64,000 nt of DNA, taken from the NCBI GenBank assembly GCA_004297625.1, contig SCTY01000047.1:97353-161352 (forward strand). Reading direction: 5' to 3'. Below the pieces are notes generated by a model. The model made no database searches. It was not told where the DNA came from and was given only the letters and a program-made list of their open reading frames with translations. The DNA is from Betaproteobacteria bacterium (GTDB lineage: Bacteria > Pseudomonadota > Gammaproteobacteria > Burkholderiales > SG8-39). Of the stretch, positions 47,594 through 55,317 are shown piece after piece. The first letter of the stretch is position 1, and every line of letters begins with the position of its first letter. Both the position numbers and the translations under genes were made by a program.

Positions 47594-48196
47594 TCAAACC
47601 GGAAGCGCTAGCAGCTTATCGACGACCTCGGGCAGCGTATCGCCCTGCACGTCGGGCGGCTGCATGGCTGCCTGATAAAGCTTGTCCTGCCGCCTTACCC
47701 AGGCACCCATGAGACCCGCCTGCTTCGCTCCGTGAACGTCCCAGGCGTGCGCCGCGATCAACGCCAGCCGCTCGGGCTCCACGCCGATGCTGCGCGCTGC
47801 ATGCAGATACACCTCGCGATTGGGCTTCCAGCGGCGGACCTCGTCGATCGATATCGTCTTCTCGATGAACGAGGCGAAACCGGAGCGCTCGAGCGCGCCC
47901 GCGACGTCCGCGTGAGGCGGCAGCTCCGCGAAGCCGGCAAGTACCGTCTGGATCTTCGGCTGTTCGGCGTCTATGCCGTGATTCGCCATCACCACGGCCA
48001 GGCTGCCGGAGGCGACTTCCTTGAACGTCTTATAGGCGCCGCTCGCCTCCAGCGCGAAAGCATCGCGCAGCATCTGGGCAAAGAACAGGCGCAGCGCCGT
48101 CTCGGGTAGTCCCACAGTCTTAAACCGGGCAGACAGCGGCTCGAGCGCAAAAACGGTTTCCACGATATCCAGCGCAACTGCATGGGGTCGTCTCAT
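47594..48196 (-). CDS. HAD-family hydrolase (2-haloacid dehalogenase-like)
   Basis: A 200-residue protein with HAD motif I ALDIVETVFAL (nucleophile Asp), a helical cap, motif III near RRWKPNREVYLHAA, and AAHAWDVHGAKQAGLMGAWV. This layout fits type II haloacid dehalogenases and related phosphatases. It is separated by 7 nt from the radical SAM gene. The substrate cannot be told. Confidence 0.82.
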   Translation of the reverse strand: MRRPHAVALDIVETVFALEPLSARFKTVGLPETALRLFFAQMLRDAFALEASGAYKTFKEVASGSLAVVMANHGIDAEQPKIQTVLAGFAELPPHADVAGALERSGFASFIEKTISIDEVRRWKPNREVYLHAARSIGVEPERLALIAAHAWDVHGAKQAGLMGAWVRRQDKLYQAAMQPPDVQGDTLPEVVDKLLALPV

Positions 48197-48271
48197 GTGG
48201 GCTTTCCCAGAAAGATCAGGTTCAATTCGTCGCTCATCGAGTTGAATCAGACCGCCTGGCCCCCGGTTTCC

Positions 48272-48670
48272 TTACGCCAGGCGACTTGCGGCGAGCCGCC
48301 GCATTATCGTGACCAGCAAGAGAAAGGCCGCACAAAGGCCGACGGCCAGGCCAGTCTCGGCCGCGCGCGGGGAAAAGATGAGCACAAACCCGCGGTCCTT
48401 CACCAGTGCGGAGAAGCTGGACACGCAAAAGGGGATCAGGAACAGGCGGAACATCTGCCAGCGATCCAGCGGCGTCGCCTGGGGCGCGCATACGACGCTG
48501 AGGATGAGCGCGAAACCGACGACGAGGCTCAGTCCCGCGGAAGTGAGCCAAAGCAGCGGCGCAGGATCGAAATAGAGGCCGGCCGTCACGAGATACCAGA
48601 CGAGATAGCACCACAGCACGATTCGCGGCAGGGTCAGGCCTCTCAAATACGCAGTCAGGTCACGCATCAT
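48272..48670 (-). CDS. Small four-helix membrane protein of unknown function
   Basis: 132 residues from ATG 48670 (MMRDLTAYLRGLTLPRI) with four membrane helices. I do not recognise a family. It follows selD by 14 nt and is probably co-transcribed. The N-terminal extension open further upstream overlaps selD and is not used. Confidence 0.6.
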   Translation of the reverse strand: MMRDLTAYLRGLTLPRIVLWCYLVWYLVTAGLYFDPAPLLWLTSAGLSLVVGFALILSVVCAPQATPLDRWQMFRLFLIPFCVSSFSALVKDRGFVLIFSPRAAETGLAVGLCAAFLLLVTIMRRLAASRLA

Positions 48671-48684
48671 GGGTCTGGGGCCTC

Positions 48685-50964
48685 TTATGCGAGATTGAGG
48701 ACAATCGGCTCGAGCGCCTCGCCTCGATGAAGGACGCGGCCGATGACGCTGGCATGCCGGTAGCCCAACTCGTGCAAGGCGCTGATGCATGCCGCGGCGC
48801 GGGAAGACGGCACGCTCGCGAGGAGCCCGCCGGCGGTCTGCGGGTCGAAAAGCAGTGGGTAGCGCGGATGCCGCAGTGCTTCCGCCTGGTTGCGCAGGGC
48901 GCGGCGCAATCGCACGTTGGCGGGCTGCAGCGAGCTCAGAATTCCGGCCGCGCTGGTTTCCTCGGCCCCCTGCAGAACCGGCAGCGCCGAAACATCAAGC
49001 TGCGCGTCCACCTCGGAGGGCCGCGTCATTTCCACGAGATGCCCGAGCAGCCCAAAACCGGTCACGTCCGTGCAGGCGCTCGCGCCGTGCTCCCGAAGGC
49101 AGCGCGCGGCGAGCCGGTTTGACTGGCACATTGAAGCGAGCGCGGCATCGATCCAGCGGCCTTTGGTCTGGAGCCGCTCGTGCGCCGCGAAGAGCGTGCC
49201 GGTGCCGATCGGCTTGGTGAGGATGAGCGCATCGCCCGGCTGCATGCCGCTCTTGCGCATCACCGGCGCCATGTCGGCGTCGATCAGGCCATTCACCGCG
49301 AAGCCGAGCGCGAGCTCCCTGCCCTCGCCGGTGTGGCCGCCAACGAGCGCGCAGCCGGCTTCATTCAAGAGCTCCACCGCGCCGGACATCATCTGGAACA
49401 GGACATCCTCGACCTTCGCTTCCAGCCCGGGCGGTACGGTGACGATCGCGCTGGCCGATTGCGCCTCCGCCCCCATCGCGAAGATGTCCCCCAGCGCATG
49501 ATTGGCGGCGACCTTGCCGAAAACATACGGATCGTCAATGAAGGCGCGGAAGAAGTCCACCGTATGCACCATCGCCTTGCCCGCGGGGACGCGCAGCACC
49601 GCTGCGTCGTCGGGCGCATTCAGGCCGATCAGCACGTCGGCGCGCTCGACCGGCTGCAGCGCGCCGAGCGCGCGGGAGAGCACCGTGGCGCCGACTTTCG
49701 CGCCGCACCCGCCGCAGCGCATCGCAATGGCGGAAATCGCCTGCGCGGCCTCTTCCTTGCCGAGGCTTACCGGCGAAGCGATCGTGAGCGTCTCTTGCTC
49801 CATTTCAGGAAGCTGGTTGAATTTCGCCATGAAGCGCCGATCGATCCAGTCTTTCCAGCGCCAGACCCAGCGACCCTCCACGCCCAGCGCGCCGCGCGAG
49901 GCGACGGCATAGCGGTCACCGGTGCTGATGAGCGCGAGCCAGCGCCGCTGCGGCCGATAGCGCTTGAGCGCCCTGCCCTCGACGGCGCGGCGCAGATTCT
50001 CGGCAAGCGGCGGTCCTTGGCGCACCGCGAACACACCGGCCTTCTCGAGCGCATGGCCCACCATGCCGGCGACATCGCCTGCCGCAAACACGTTCGGGTC
50101 GGTCACGCTCTGCAGTGTTTCGTGCACCTCGATGAAGCCGTCGGCGTCGAGAGCGAGGCCGGTCGCGGCAAGCCACGGCGCGCCGCTCGCGCGGGTGGCC
50201 CAAACGATCGCATCGGCTTGCACGGTCTCGCCGGCAACGGTTCGTACTTGCGTGGCGGATACGTGATTCACCTGCGCATTGCAATGAAGCGCGATGCCAC
50301 GCGCCGCGAGCACGCGCTCGAACGCGTGGCGCACGAACGCATTGTGGGTGGGCAGGATCTCCGGATCGCTCGTGAGCAGACGAAACTCGAGCTCGTCCGG
50401 ATCCCGCCCCAAGGCGCGCAGCTCGTTGCGCAAGCGATACTGGATCGCCAGGACGAGCTCCACGCCGCCTGCGCCGCCGCCGACGACGGCGATGCGGCTG
50501 ATACCGGCGTGGTTTCGCACGCGCTCGAGCAGCCTGCGCCAGCGCTTGTCGAAGCCGTGTATGGGCTTCACCGGCACGGCATGTTCGGCCGCGCCCGCCA
50601 CATTGGCCATTTGCGGGGCGGAGCCGATGTTGATCGAGAGCCGGTCGTACGGCACCGGCGGGCGATCGCGGCAGAGCACCTTGAACCCCGGAAGGTCGAG
50701 GCCGACGGCTTCATCGCGCAGAAATCGCGCGCCCGCAAAGCGCGCCAGCCGCCGCAGGTCGATGTGAACCTCGTCATAGTCGTAATGGCCGGCGATATAG
50801 CCGGGCAGCATCCCCGAGTACGGTGTATGGGTGTCGCTGCAGATCATCGTCAGCCGCGCTCCGGGCACCGGGCGCATGCCGAAACGGCGCAGCACTGCCA
50901 CATGACTGTGCCCGCCGCCGACGAGCACGATGTCCCTCAGAACCGGCTGTTCATCGCCGTGCAT
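48685..50964 (-). CDS. selD: Selenide, water dikinase SelD fused to NADH-dehydrogenase-like flavoprotein
   Basis: 759 residues in two parts. The N-terminal about 390 are an FAD/NAD(P)H oxidoreductase of the Ndh-2 type (VLVGGGHSHVAVLRRFGMRP, VVGGGAGGVELVLAIQYRL, NVFAAGDVAGMVGHALEKAG). The C-terminal half is SelD, with the catalytic RCGGCGAKVG (Cys, not Sec), DDAAVLRVPAGKAMVHTVDF and ALVGGHTGEGRELALGF. It makes selenophosphate from selenide and ATP for Sec synthesis. The flavoprotein may provide selenide by reducing a selenium donor. ATG 50964 (MHGDEQPVL) fits the family; an earlier start at 51036 is possible. Confidence 0.95.
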   Translation of the reverse strand: MHGDEQPVLRDIVLVGGGHSHVAVLRRFGMRPVPGARLTMICSDTHTPYSGMLPGYIAGHYDYDEVHIDLRRLARFAGARFLRDEAVGLDLPGFKVLCRDRPPVPYDRLSINIGSAPQMANVAGAAEHAVPVKPIHGFDKRWRRLLERVRNHAGISRIAVVGGGAGGVELVLAIQYRLRNELRALGRDPDELEFRLLTSDPEILPTHNAFVRHAFERVLAARGIALHCNAQVNHVSATQVRTVAGETVQADAIVWATRASGAPWLAATGLALDADGFIEVHETLQSVTDPNVFAAGDVAGMVGHALEKAGVFAVRQGPPLAENLRRAVEGRALKRYRPQRRWLALISTGDRYAVASRGALGVEGRWVWRWKDWIDRRFMAKFNQLPEMEQETLTIASPVSLGKEEAAQAISAIAMRCGGCGAKVGATVLSRALGALQPVERADVLIGLNAPDDAAVLRVPAGKAMVHTVDFFRAFIDDPYVFGKVAANHALGDIFAMGAEAQSASAIVTVPPGLEAKVEDVLFQMMSGAVELLNEAGCALVGGHTGEGRELALGFAVNGLIDADMAPVMRKSGMQPGDALILTKPIGTGTLFAAHERLQTKGRWIDAALASMCQSNRLAARCLREHGASACTDVTGFGLLGHLVEMTRPSEVDAQLDVSALPVLQGAEETSAAGILSSLQPANVRLRRALRNQAEALRHPRYPLLFDPQTAGGLLASVPSSRAAACISALHELGYRHASVIGRVLHRGEALEPIVLNLA

Positions 50965-51099
50965 GACTGTCACGCTTTTTTTGCTTGCTGCGCCGAGAAG
51001 GTTTTCTGCAGGGACGCGTCCAAGCCCCGCAGGCAAGCCGCCCGCCCCAGCGCGTATTTATAGCTAAATCCGCGCGGCGGGTTTCAACCCTCGGACAGC

Positions 51100-51726
51100 T
51101 CAGCGTTCCTGCGGCGGCTGGTGCTTGCCCGCCGTCCAGCCGTGTGGCGCGAGAAATTTCTCGCCCACGCGCATGGGCTCGTCCTCGAGCGGCGTGCCCA
51201 GGGTGTCGTTCCAGCGATTGAGAAAGCCGAACAGCGCGATCACCGCCACGATTTCCACGATCTGGCCTTCGGACCAGTGCCGGCGCATTTCCTGGAACAT
51301 CTCGTCGGTCACGCCGTTCGGAACCGAGGCGGCGGCGAGGGCGAAGTCGAGCGCGGTCCTTTCGGCCTCGGTGAAGAGCGGGCTCGTACGGAATTCCCAC
51401 ACCGCGGCGAGCTTCTGCTCCTCGACTCCGAGATGCAGCGCGCCGCCCGCTGTATGGGCCATGCAGTACCGGCAGCCTGCCGCGCGGCTCGCGACGTGAG
51501 AGACCAGGCGCTTGAACCCCCGGTCCACTTCGCCGCTGGGATCCCACACCGCCGCCGAAAGCTCGCCGTAGGCCTTCACCAGCCTGGGCTTGCGCTGCAT
51601 GATCAGCATGCTGTTCGGCACGAAGCCGAGATTTTTTACGGAGCGCTCGAAGCTTTCCTTGAGGTCCGGCCGATGGTCGATCGGCAGCGGCGCCAGCCGC
51701 GGCGAGGGTCCGAGCTTCTGCTCCAT
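51100..51726 (-). CDS. Peroxidase-related carboxymuconolactone decarboxylase family protein
   Basis: A 208-residue helical protein with the redox motif AAGCRYCMAHTAGGALHLG (CxxC plus His) of AhpD-like peroxidases. The C-terminal part (VEIVAVIALFGFLNRWNDT) is family-typical. The ATG has GGAGGAAACGC upstream and an ECF-type promoter before it, so it likely belongs to the oxidative-stress regulon. Confidence 0.86.
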   Translation of the reverse strand: MEQKLGPSPRLAPLPIDHRPDLKESFERSVKNLGFVPNSMLIMQRKPRLVKAYGELSAAVWDPSGEVDRGFKRLVSHVASRAAGCRYCMAHTAGGALHLGVEEQKLAAVWEFRTSPLFTEAERTALDFALAAASVPNGVTDEMFQEMRRHWSEGQIVEIVAVIALFGFLNRWNDTLGTPLEDEPMRVGEKFLAPHGWTAGKHQPPQER

Positions 51727-51751
51727 GCGTTTCCTCCTGTAAGAAGACGCT

Positions 51752-51781
51752 ATTAGACCCGCGGAAAGCGAAAACCTTACG
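51752..51781 (-). promoter_or_regulatory. ECF-type promoter of the AhpD-like gene
   Basis: On the minus strand CGTAAG (51776-51781) and GTCTAAT (51752-51758) are 17 bp apart, 25 bp before the ATG. It deviates from the other motifs only in the first base of the -35. Confidence 0.55.
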
Positions 51782-51782
51782 C

Positions 51783-52166
51783 TTATTTCGAAAGGCTATC
51801 GATGATCGGGCAGCCGCGGCCGGCGCGCCCGGAATGGCAGGCGCGGATCAGCTTGTCGAGCGCCGCCTCGATGGCGCGCAGATCGGCGATTTTCCCCGCC
51901 ACCAGCCGCTTCTTCTGCTCGGCGACGCTCCGTGTTTCCGCGCAGTGCTCGCCGATCGAGAGCTGGAGCGGGAGCTTCACCTCGTCCAGCGTAAATCCGA
52001 GCGCTTGGGCCCGCTTGATGAAGCGCAGCCGCCTCAGCGCATCCTCGCCGTAGCGGCGCACCGCGCCGTGCAGGCGCTCGGGCCGCGGCATGAGGCCGAG
52101 CTGCTGGTAATAGCGAATGGTCTCTACGTGGACGTCCGCTTCGCTGGCGAGCTGGCCGATCTTCAT
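51783..52166 (-). CDS. merR: MerR-type mercury regulator (second copy)
   Basis: 127 residues from ATG 52166 (MKIGQLASEADVHVETIRYYQQ). All three Hg-binding Cys are present (GEHCAET, IRACHSG, GRGCPII) and it is close to the MerR at 25017. No merT/P/A stands next to it. Its divergent operator points to a remnant and then to the FrnE-like selenoprotein gene. A longer upstream in-frame extension runs through the operator and is not real. Confidence 0.9.
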   Translation of the reverse strand: MKIGQLASEADVHVETIRYYQQLGLMPRPERLHGAVRRYGEDALRRLRFIKRAQALGFTLDEVKLPLQLSIGEHCAETRSVAEQKKRLVAGKIADLRAIEAALDKLIRACHSGRAGRGCPIIDSLSK

Positions 52167-52167
52167 G

Positions 52168-52198
52168 TTGATTCCGTAGTGGACTACGGAAATAAGCT
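52168..52198 (+). promoter_or_regulatory. Second mer-type operator/promoter
   Basis: -35 TTGATT (52168-52173), 19-bp spacer with perfect dyad CCGTAG-TGGA-CTACGG (52174-52189), -10 TAAGCT (52193-52198). Same architecture and almost the same sequence as the mer promoter at 25448. Transcription would run into the GDCCVxC remnant and the FrnE-like gene. Confidence 0.85.
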
Positions 52199-52285
52199 TA
52201 GGGTTCCGTACGGCCGCTTGGAAGGATATGCGCAATACGCAACCGAATAGCGCCGGGATCGCGCCCGAACGCGCCGCGCCCGGGA

Positions 52286-52372
52286 TGCGGCGCGCTGCTG
52301 CGGCCCAATCCCGGCGACTGCTGCGTGTTCTGCTCCTTCGGCTCGGTGAAGTGCCCGTCAATGCAATCCTGA
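52286..52372 (+). pseudogene. Remnant of a GDCCVxC-domain small protein
   Basis: The frame ends CGALLRPNPG, then DCCVFCSFGSVKCPSMQS and a stop. This is the C-terminal signature of the GDCCVxC family of small metal/redox proteins, some members of which contain Sec. Here both codons are TGC. The N-terminal part with its CxxC and the TDACQ region is missing; upstream sequence in frame is unrelated and has no start. Confidence 0.65.
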
Positions 52373-52408
52373 ATTATTTTTTGGCCAGCTCGGGCTTAAC
52401 ATAGGCGT

Positions 52409-53014
52409 ATGAGCGAACCCAAAGTACTGGAAGTCTTTTCCGACTACGTCTGACCCTGGTGCTATCTCAGTACCGTGCGTATTGAGCGGCTCAGGAAGGC
52501 CCATGGCCTGCGCGTGCAGTTCGTGCATTTCCCGCTGCACCCGGAGACGCCCGCCGAAGGCAGGAGCCTGGAACAGCTCCACGCCGGGCGCGGCTACGAT
52601 ATTCCGAAGATGCACGCGCAGATGCGCGCGCGCATGGCGGCCGAGGGCCTGCCCTACGGCGAGCGCAAGATGACGTACAACAGCCGCCTCGCGCAGGAGC
52701 TCGGCAAGTGGGCCGAGACCCAGCCCGGCGGAGAGGCGATCCACGATGCCCTCTTCCGCGCCTACTTCGTCGACGCGCGCAACATCGGCGATCCGCAGGT
52801 CCTGCTGGAGATTGCCGAGTCCGTCGGCCTGCCGCGCCAGGAAGCCAAAGAAGCTTTGGAAGAAAGAAAGTTCAAGGCGGCGGTCGACGAGGATTGGGAC
52901 AAGTCGCGCCGCTACGGCGTTACCGGCGTGCCGACGTTCGTGATCGGCAACCAGGGCGTGGTCGGCGCGCAGCCCTACGAAGTGTTGGAGCAACTGGTCG
53001 AACAGGCGAAGTAG
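52409..53014 (+). CDS. DsbA/FrnE-family oxidoreductase with in-frame UGA (Sec15)
   Basis: From ATG 52409 the frame reads MSEPKVLEVFSDYV, TGA (52451-52453), PWCYLSTVRIERL and then without interruption to 53014, giving 201 residues. DsbA/FrnE proteins have SDYVCPWCY here, so UGA replaces the nucleophilic Cys (U-P-W-C). The helical insert and the C-terminal GVTGVPTFVIGN (cis-Pro loop) are intact. An 8-bp hairpin follows. It has no signal peptide, so it is a cytosolic thiol-disulfide or selenol isomerase. The upstream mer-type promoter suggests induction by mercury. Confidence 0.9.
52466..52486 (+). promoter_or_regulatory. Candidate bacterial SECIS hairpin
   Basis: CTCAGTAC (52466-52473) pairs with GTATTGAG (52479-52486), including one G-U, around loop CGTGC, 12 nt after the TGA. 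It shares the NGUNN loop with the other candidates. Confidence 0.78.
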
Positions 53015-53104
53015 CTTGTGACGACGCGTCGTCTCGCGGCTACGTCATAAGAACGCTACCGCGACTTTCGCCGGCCGGGGTTTCTGCGGATACTTGCGGG
53101 CAGC

Positions 53105-53311
53105 TTGAACAACAAGGTCTACAGCAAAGCAGTGCTGAGAGCCTGCCAGATTCTGGGCGGGCCCGACGAAGTAGCGCGGCGCGCCGGAGTCTCGTGCCTG
53201 CTCATCAAGGCGATCCTCAAGGATTCGCTGGTGCCGCCGCCCTCCGTTTTCTTGAAGATCGTCGACATCGTGATGTCGGCGGACAGCACGGAAGCGCGCC
53301 GGCAAAGCTAG
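53105..53311 (+). CDS. Small hypothetical protein, helix-turn-helix-like
   Basis: A 68-residue frame starting with TTG at 53105. The segment ACQILGGPDEVARRAGVSCL followed by LIKAILKDSLVPPPS looks like a Cro/YdaS-type helix-turn-helix. No partner gene is seen. No strong Shine-Dalgarno is present. Confidence 0.45.
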   Translation: MNNKVYSKAVLRACQILGGPDEVARRAGVSCLLIKAILKDSLVPPPSVFLKIVDIVMSADSTEARRQS

Positions 53312-53493
53312 CGGTCGGCGCAGGCGCCTGGCGTGCGCGTGTCATATTGACCGCCTATCCTCCAGTGACCCTCCGGCGGAATGTCCGATCGCCGAGCGTG
53401 CGCCGATAGCACGCCGGGATCGGCTTTCCATCGGACGGCCGGCGCCGGGCACCCGCTGAAAAATGCCGCAACGGCATATAAACTGCTGTCCTG

Positions 53494-53874
53494 ATGCCGC
53501 CGCGGATCCTCATCGTCGACGACGACCCGACCATACGCGATCTCTCGCGCATGCACCTCAGCAACGCGGGTTACGACGTCGAAGTGGCGCCCGACGCGAT
53601 GGCGGCGGGGCATATCGTGCTGCGCAGCCCGCCCGACCTGATCATCATCGACGTCAACATGCCGCACATGGACGGCTTCGAGTTCGTGGCGGCGCTGCGC
53701 GCGGACAAGTCCGTGCCGCAGATACCGGTGATTTTTATGACTTCCGAGGAAGAAGGCGAGTACCGCGGCAAGGGCCTCGGCGCGGCGGGCTACATCACCA
53801 AGCCGGTGCGCGTCGACCGGCTGCTCGCGCTGGTGGCGAAGTGCGTGCCCGGCGGCATGCACCCGATCGGCTAG
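53494..53874 (+). CDS. Single-domain response regulator
   Basis: A 126-residue CheY-like receiver with acidic residues at VDDDPTIRD, the phosphoacceptor Asp in LIIIDVNMPHMDGFEF, the Thr/Ser in IFMTSEEEG and Lys in YITKPV. There is no output domain. No histidine kinase is adjacent, so it may act in a phosphorelay or by protein contacts. Confidence 0.9.
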   Translation: MPPRILIVDDDPTIRDLSRMHLSNAGYDVEVAPDAMAAGHIVLRSPPDLIIIDVNMPHMDGFEFVAALRADKSVPQIPVIFMTSEEEGEYRGKGLGAAGYITKPVRVDRLLALVAKCVPGGMHPIG

Positions 53875-54047
53875 CTCGACAGCCGCGCCTCTTCCGTCCT
53901 CTTCGACGCTTCGCTGCGGATGTAGCGCGCGAGGGCGATGATCATCCGCTGCCGCTCCTTGGCGAGGCGCTTCGGAAATTCCTCCAACGTAAGCTGCGCC
54001 TGCTCCTCGATCTGGGCAAGCTTCCTGATCAGTTCTTCCTGGTCCAT
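53871..54047 (-). CDS. Small coiled-coil hypothetical protein
   Basis: 58 residues from ATG 54047 (MDQEELIRKLAQIEEQAQLTL), almost entirely charged helix with heptad-like Leu spacing. It converges on the response regulator with a 4-nt overlap. No family is recognised; a longer start at 54104 is possible. Confidence 0.55.
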   Translation of the reverse strand: MDQEELIRKLAQIEEQAQLTLEEFPKRLAKERQRMIIALARYIRSEASKRTEEARLSS

Positions 54048-54143
54048 GTGCTTTTCGCAGGATAGCAACAACGCCGGACCGGCGCCGTCGCCGCAGCCCG
54101 GCACTTTGTGTAGCCACGCGACGACACCTAAAATGCCCTAGGC

Positions 54144-55022
54144 ATGACGGATACTCTGCTGTGGCGCGCGGCGGCCGCGACGCTGCTCTTCGCAGCGCTC
54201 GAGGCGGCGGGCGGGTACTGGACGGGCTCGCTCGCGCTGCTCTCGGACGCCGGCCACATGGTCACTGACGCGATGGCCCTCGCGTTGGGCGCCCTCGCGG
54301 CGCGCATCGCGCGCCGTCCGCCCTCCTCGCGCCATTCCTACGGCCTGGGGCGTGCCGAGATCTTCGCCGCCGCCATCAACGCCTGCACGATGCTGGCGAT
54401 CGCCGCGGCGATCGCCTACGAGGCCGTGCAGCGGCTGAAGGAGCCGGCGGACATCCACGGCGCGGCCGCCGCGGCGATCGCCCTCGCCGGGCTCGCCCTC
54501 AATCTCGCCATCGTGAAATGGCTGATGCCGCACCGGCACGACATGAACGCGCGCGCGGCGGCGCTGCACGTGCTCGGGGACCTGCTCGGCTCGATCGCGG
54601 CAATCGTCTCCGGCGCGGTCATTGCGCTCACCGGCTGGACTCCGATCGACTCGCTCGCCTCGTTGCTCATCGGCGTGCTGATCGCCGTCTCGAGCCTGCG
54701 CCTGCTGCACGAGGCGTTCCATGCGCTGATGGAGGGAGTGCCGCTGCGGCTCTCGGTGGAAGAGCTGGGCAGGGAAATGGCGGCCGCAGAAGGGGTCGAT
54801 TCGGTGCACGACCTGCACGTCTGGACCCTCTCGGGAAGCCGGATCGCGCTCTCGGCGCACGTGGTGGTGCGCGACCTGTCGCACTGGGACCGCACGCTGC
54901 CCGCGCTTCAGGCGCTGCTGCGCGAGCGCTTCGGCATCGAGCACGTCACCCTGCAGCCCGAGCCGGCCACGGCGCCGCTGGTCCGGGTTGCGGTTCCCGG
55001 TCTGGCGCGCAGCAAGCGGTAG
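54144..55022 (+). CDS. Cation diffusion facilitator (ZitB/CzcD-like)
   Basis: A 292-residue inner-membrane exporter with six helices and the metal-site signature LALLSDAGHMVTDAMALALG (DxxxD), repeated later as LHVLGDLLGSIAAI (HxxxD). A cytoplasmic C-terminal domain contains VHDLHVWTLSGS. It exports Zn(II) or a similar divalent cation against protons. Confidence 0.93.
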   Translation: MTDTLLWRAAAATLLFAALEAAGGYWTGSLALLSDAGHMVTDAMALALGALAARIARRPPSSRHSYGLGRAEIFAAAINACTMLAIAAAIAYEAVQRLKEPADIHGAAAAAIALAGLALNLAIVKWLMPHRHDMNARAAALHVLGDLLGSIAAIVSGAVIALTGWTPIDSLASLLIGVLIAVSSLRLLHEAFHALMEGVPLRLSVEELGREMAAAEGVDSVHDLHVWTLSGSRIALSAHVVVRDLSHWDRTLPALQALLRERFGIEHVTLQPEPATAPLVRVAVPGLARSKR

Positions 55023-55025
55023 TCA

Positions 55026-55042
55026 GCAAAACTGTAACGCAG
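55026..55042. repeat. 17-bp direct repeat upstream of Met-rich/methyltransferase modules (copy 1)
   Basis: GCAAAACTGTAACGCAG occurs here and again, identical, at 61176-61192. Both copies precede a small Met/Gly-rich exported protein gene, and in both a TACAAAACT follows 28-45 bp later. A binding site for the OmpR-type regulator encoded at 60417 is a reasonable guess. Confidence 0.6.
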
Positions 55043-55161
55043 GGTAACAACGCCCGCCGAGCGGGGGTTTGCGTTACAAAACTCCCCGTTCCAGATATTC
55101 GGCGTTTGGAAGTTTTCTGATTCAATCGGCGCTCCTCCGAACTTTCGAAAGGGAACCGATC

Positions 55162-55317
55162 TTGAAGTCTCCATATAGAGCAGCAGCAGTTGTCTTTGCC
55201 GCATTGGGCCTGGGGCTGGCCCCGCTCGCGTTCGCCCATCCGGACCAGATGGGCGAGGGCATGCAACCGGGGATGATGCGCGGCATGCGGGCCAGCATGA
55301 TGGGCAGTTCGAGATGA
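55162..55317 (+). CDS. Small Met-rich exported peptide
   Basis: 51 residues from a TTG at 55162 (AGGGAA seven bases upstream). It has a signal peptide (FAALGLGLAPLAFAHP) followed by a Met/Gly-rich stretch (QMGEGMQPGMMRGMRASMMG). Related leader plus HPG/M-rich starts occur at 61324 and 61664. Clustered Met suggest Cu(I) or Ag(I) binding; this is inference. It overlaps the methyltransferase gene by 4 nt. Confidence 0.6.
   Translation: MKSPYRAAAVVFAALGLGLAPLAFAHPDQMGEGMQPGMMRGMRASMMGSSR

Noticed and set aside
49180..51063. Very long open frame on the plus strand opposite selD
   Set aside because: It is Arg/His/Ala-rich without any family similarity and mirrors the codon bias of the GC-rich selD gene on the other strand.
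50985..51110. Possible tRNA-Sec near selD
   Set aside because: A GGGTTGAAACCC palindrome is present, but no acceptor stem, UCA anticodon or long variable arm could be assembled.
52167..52361. N-terminal extension of the second MerR
   Set aside because: It would be translated from sequence that contains the MerR operator and promoter; the family start is at 52166.
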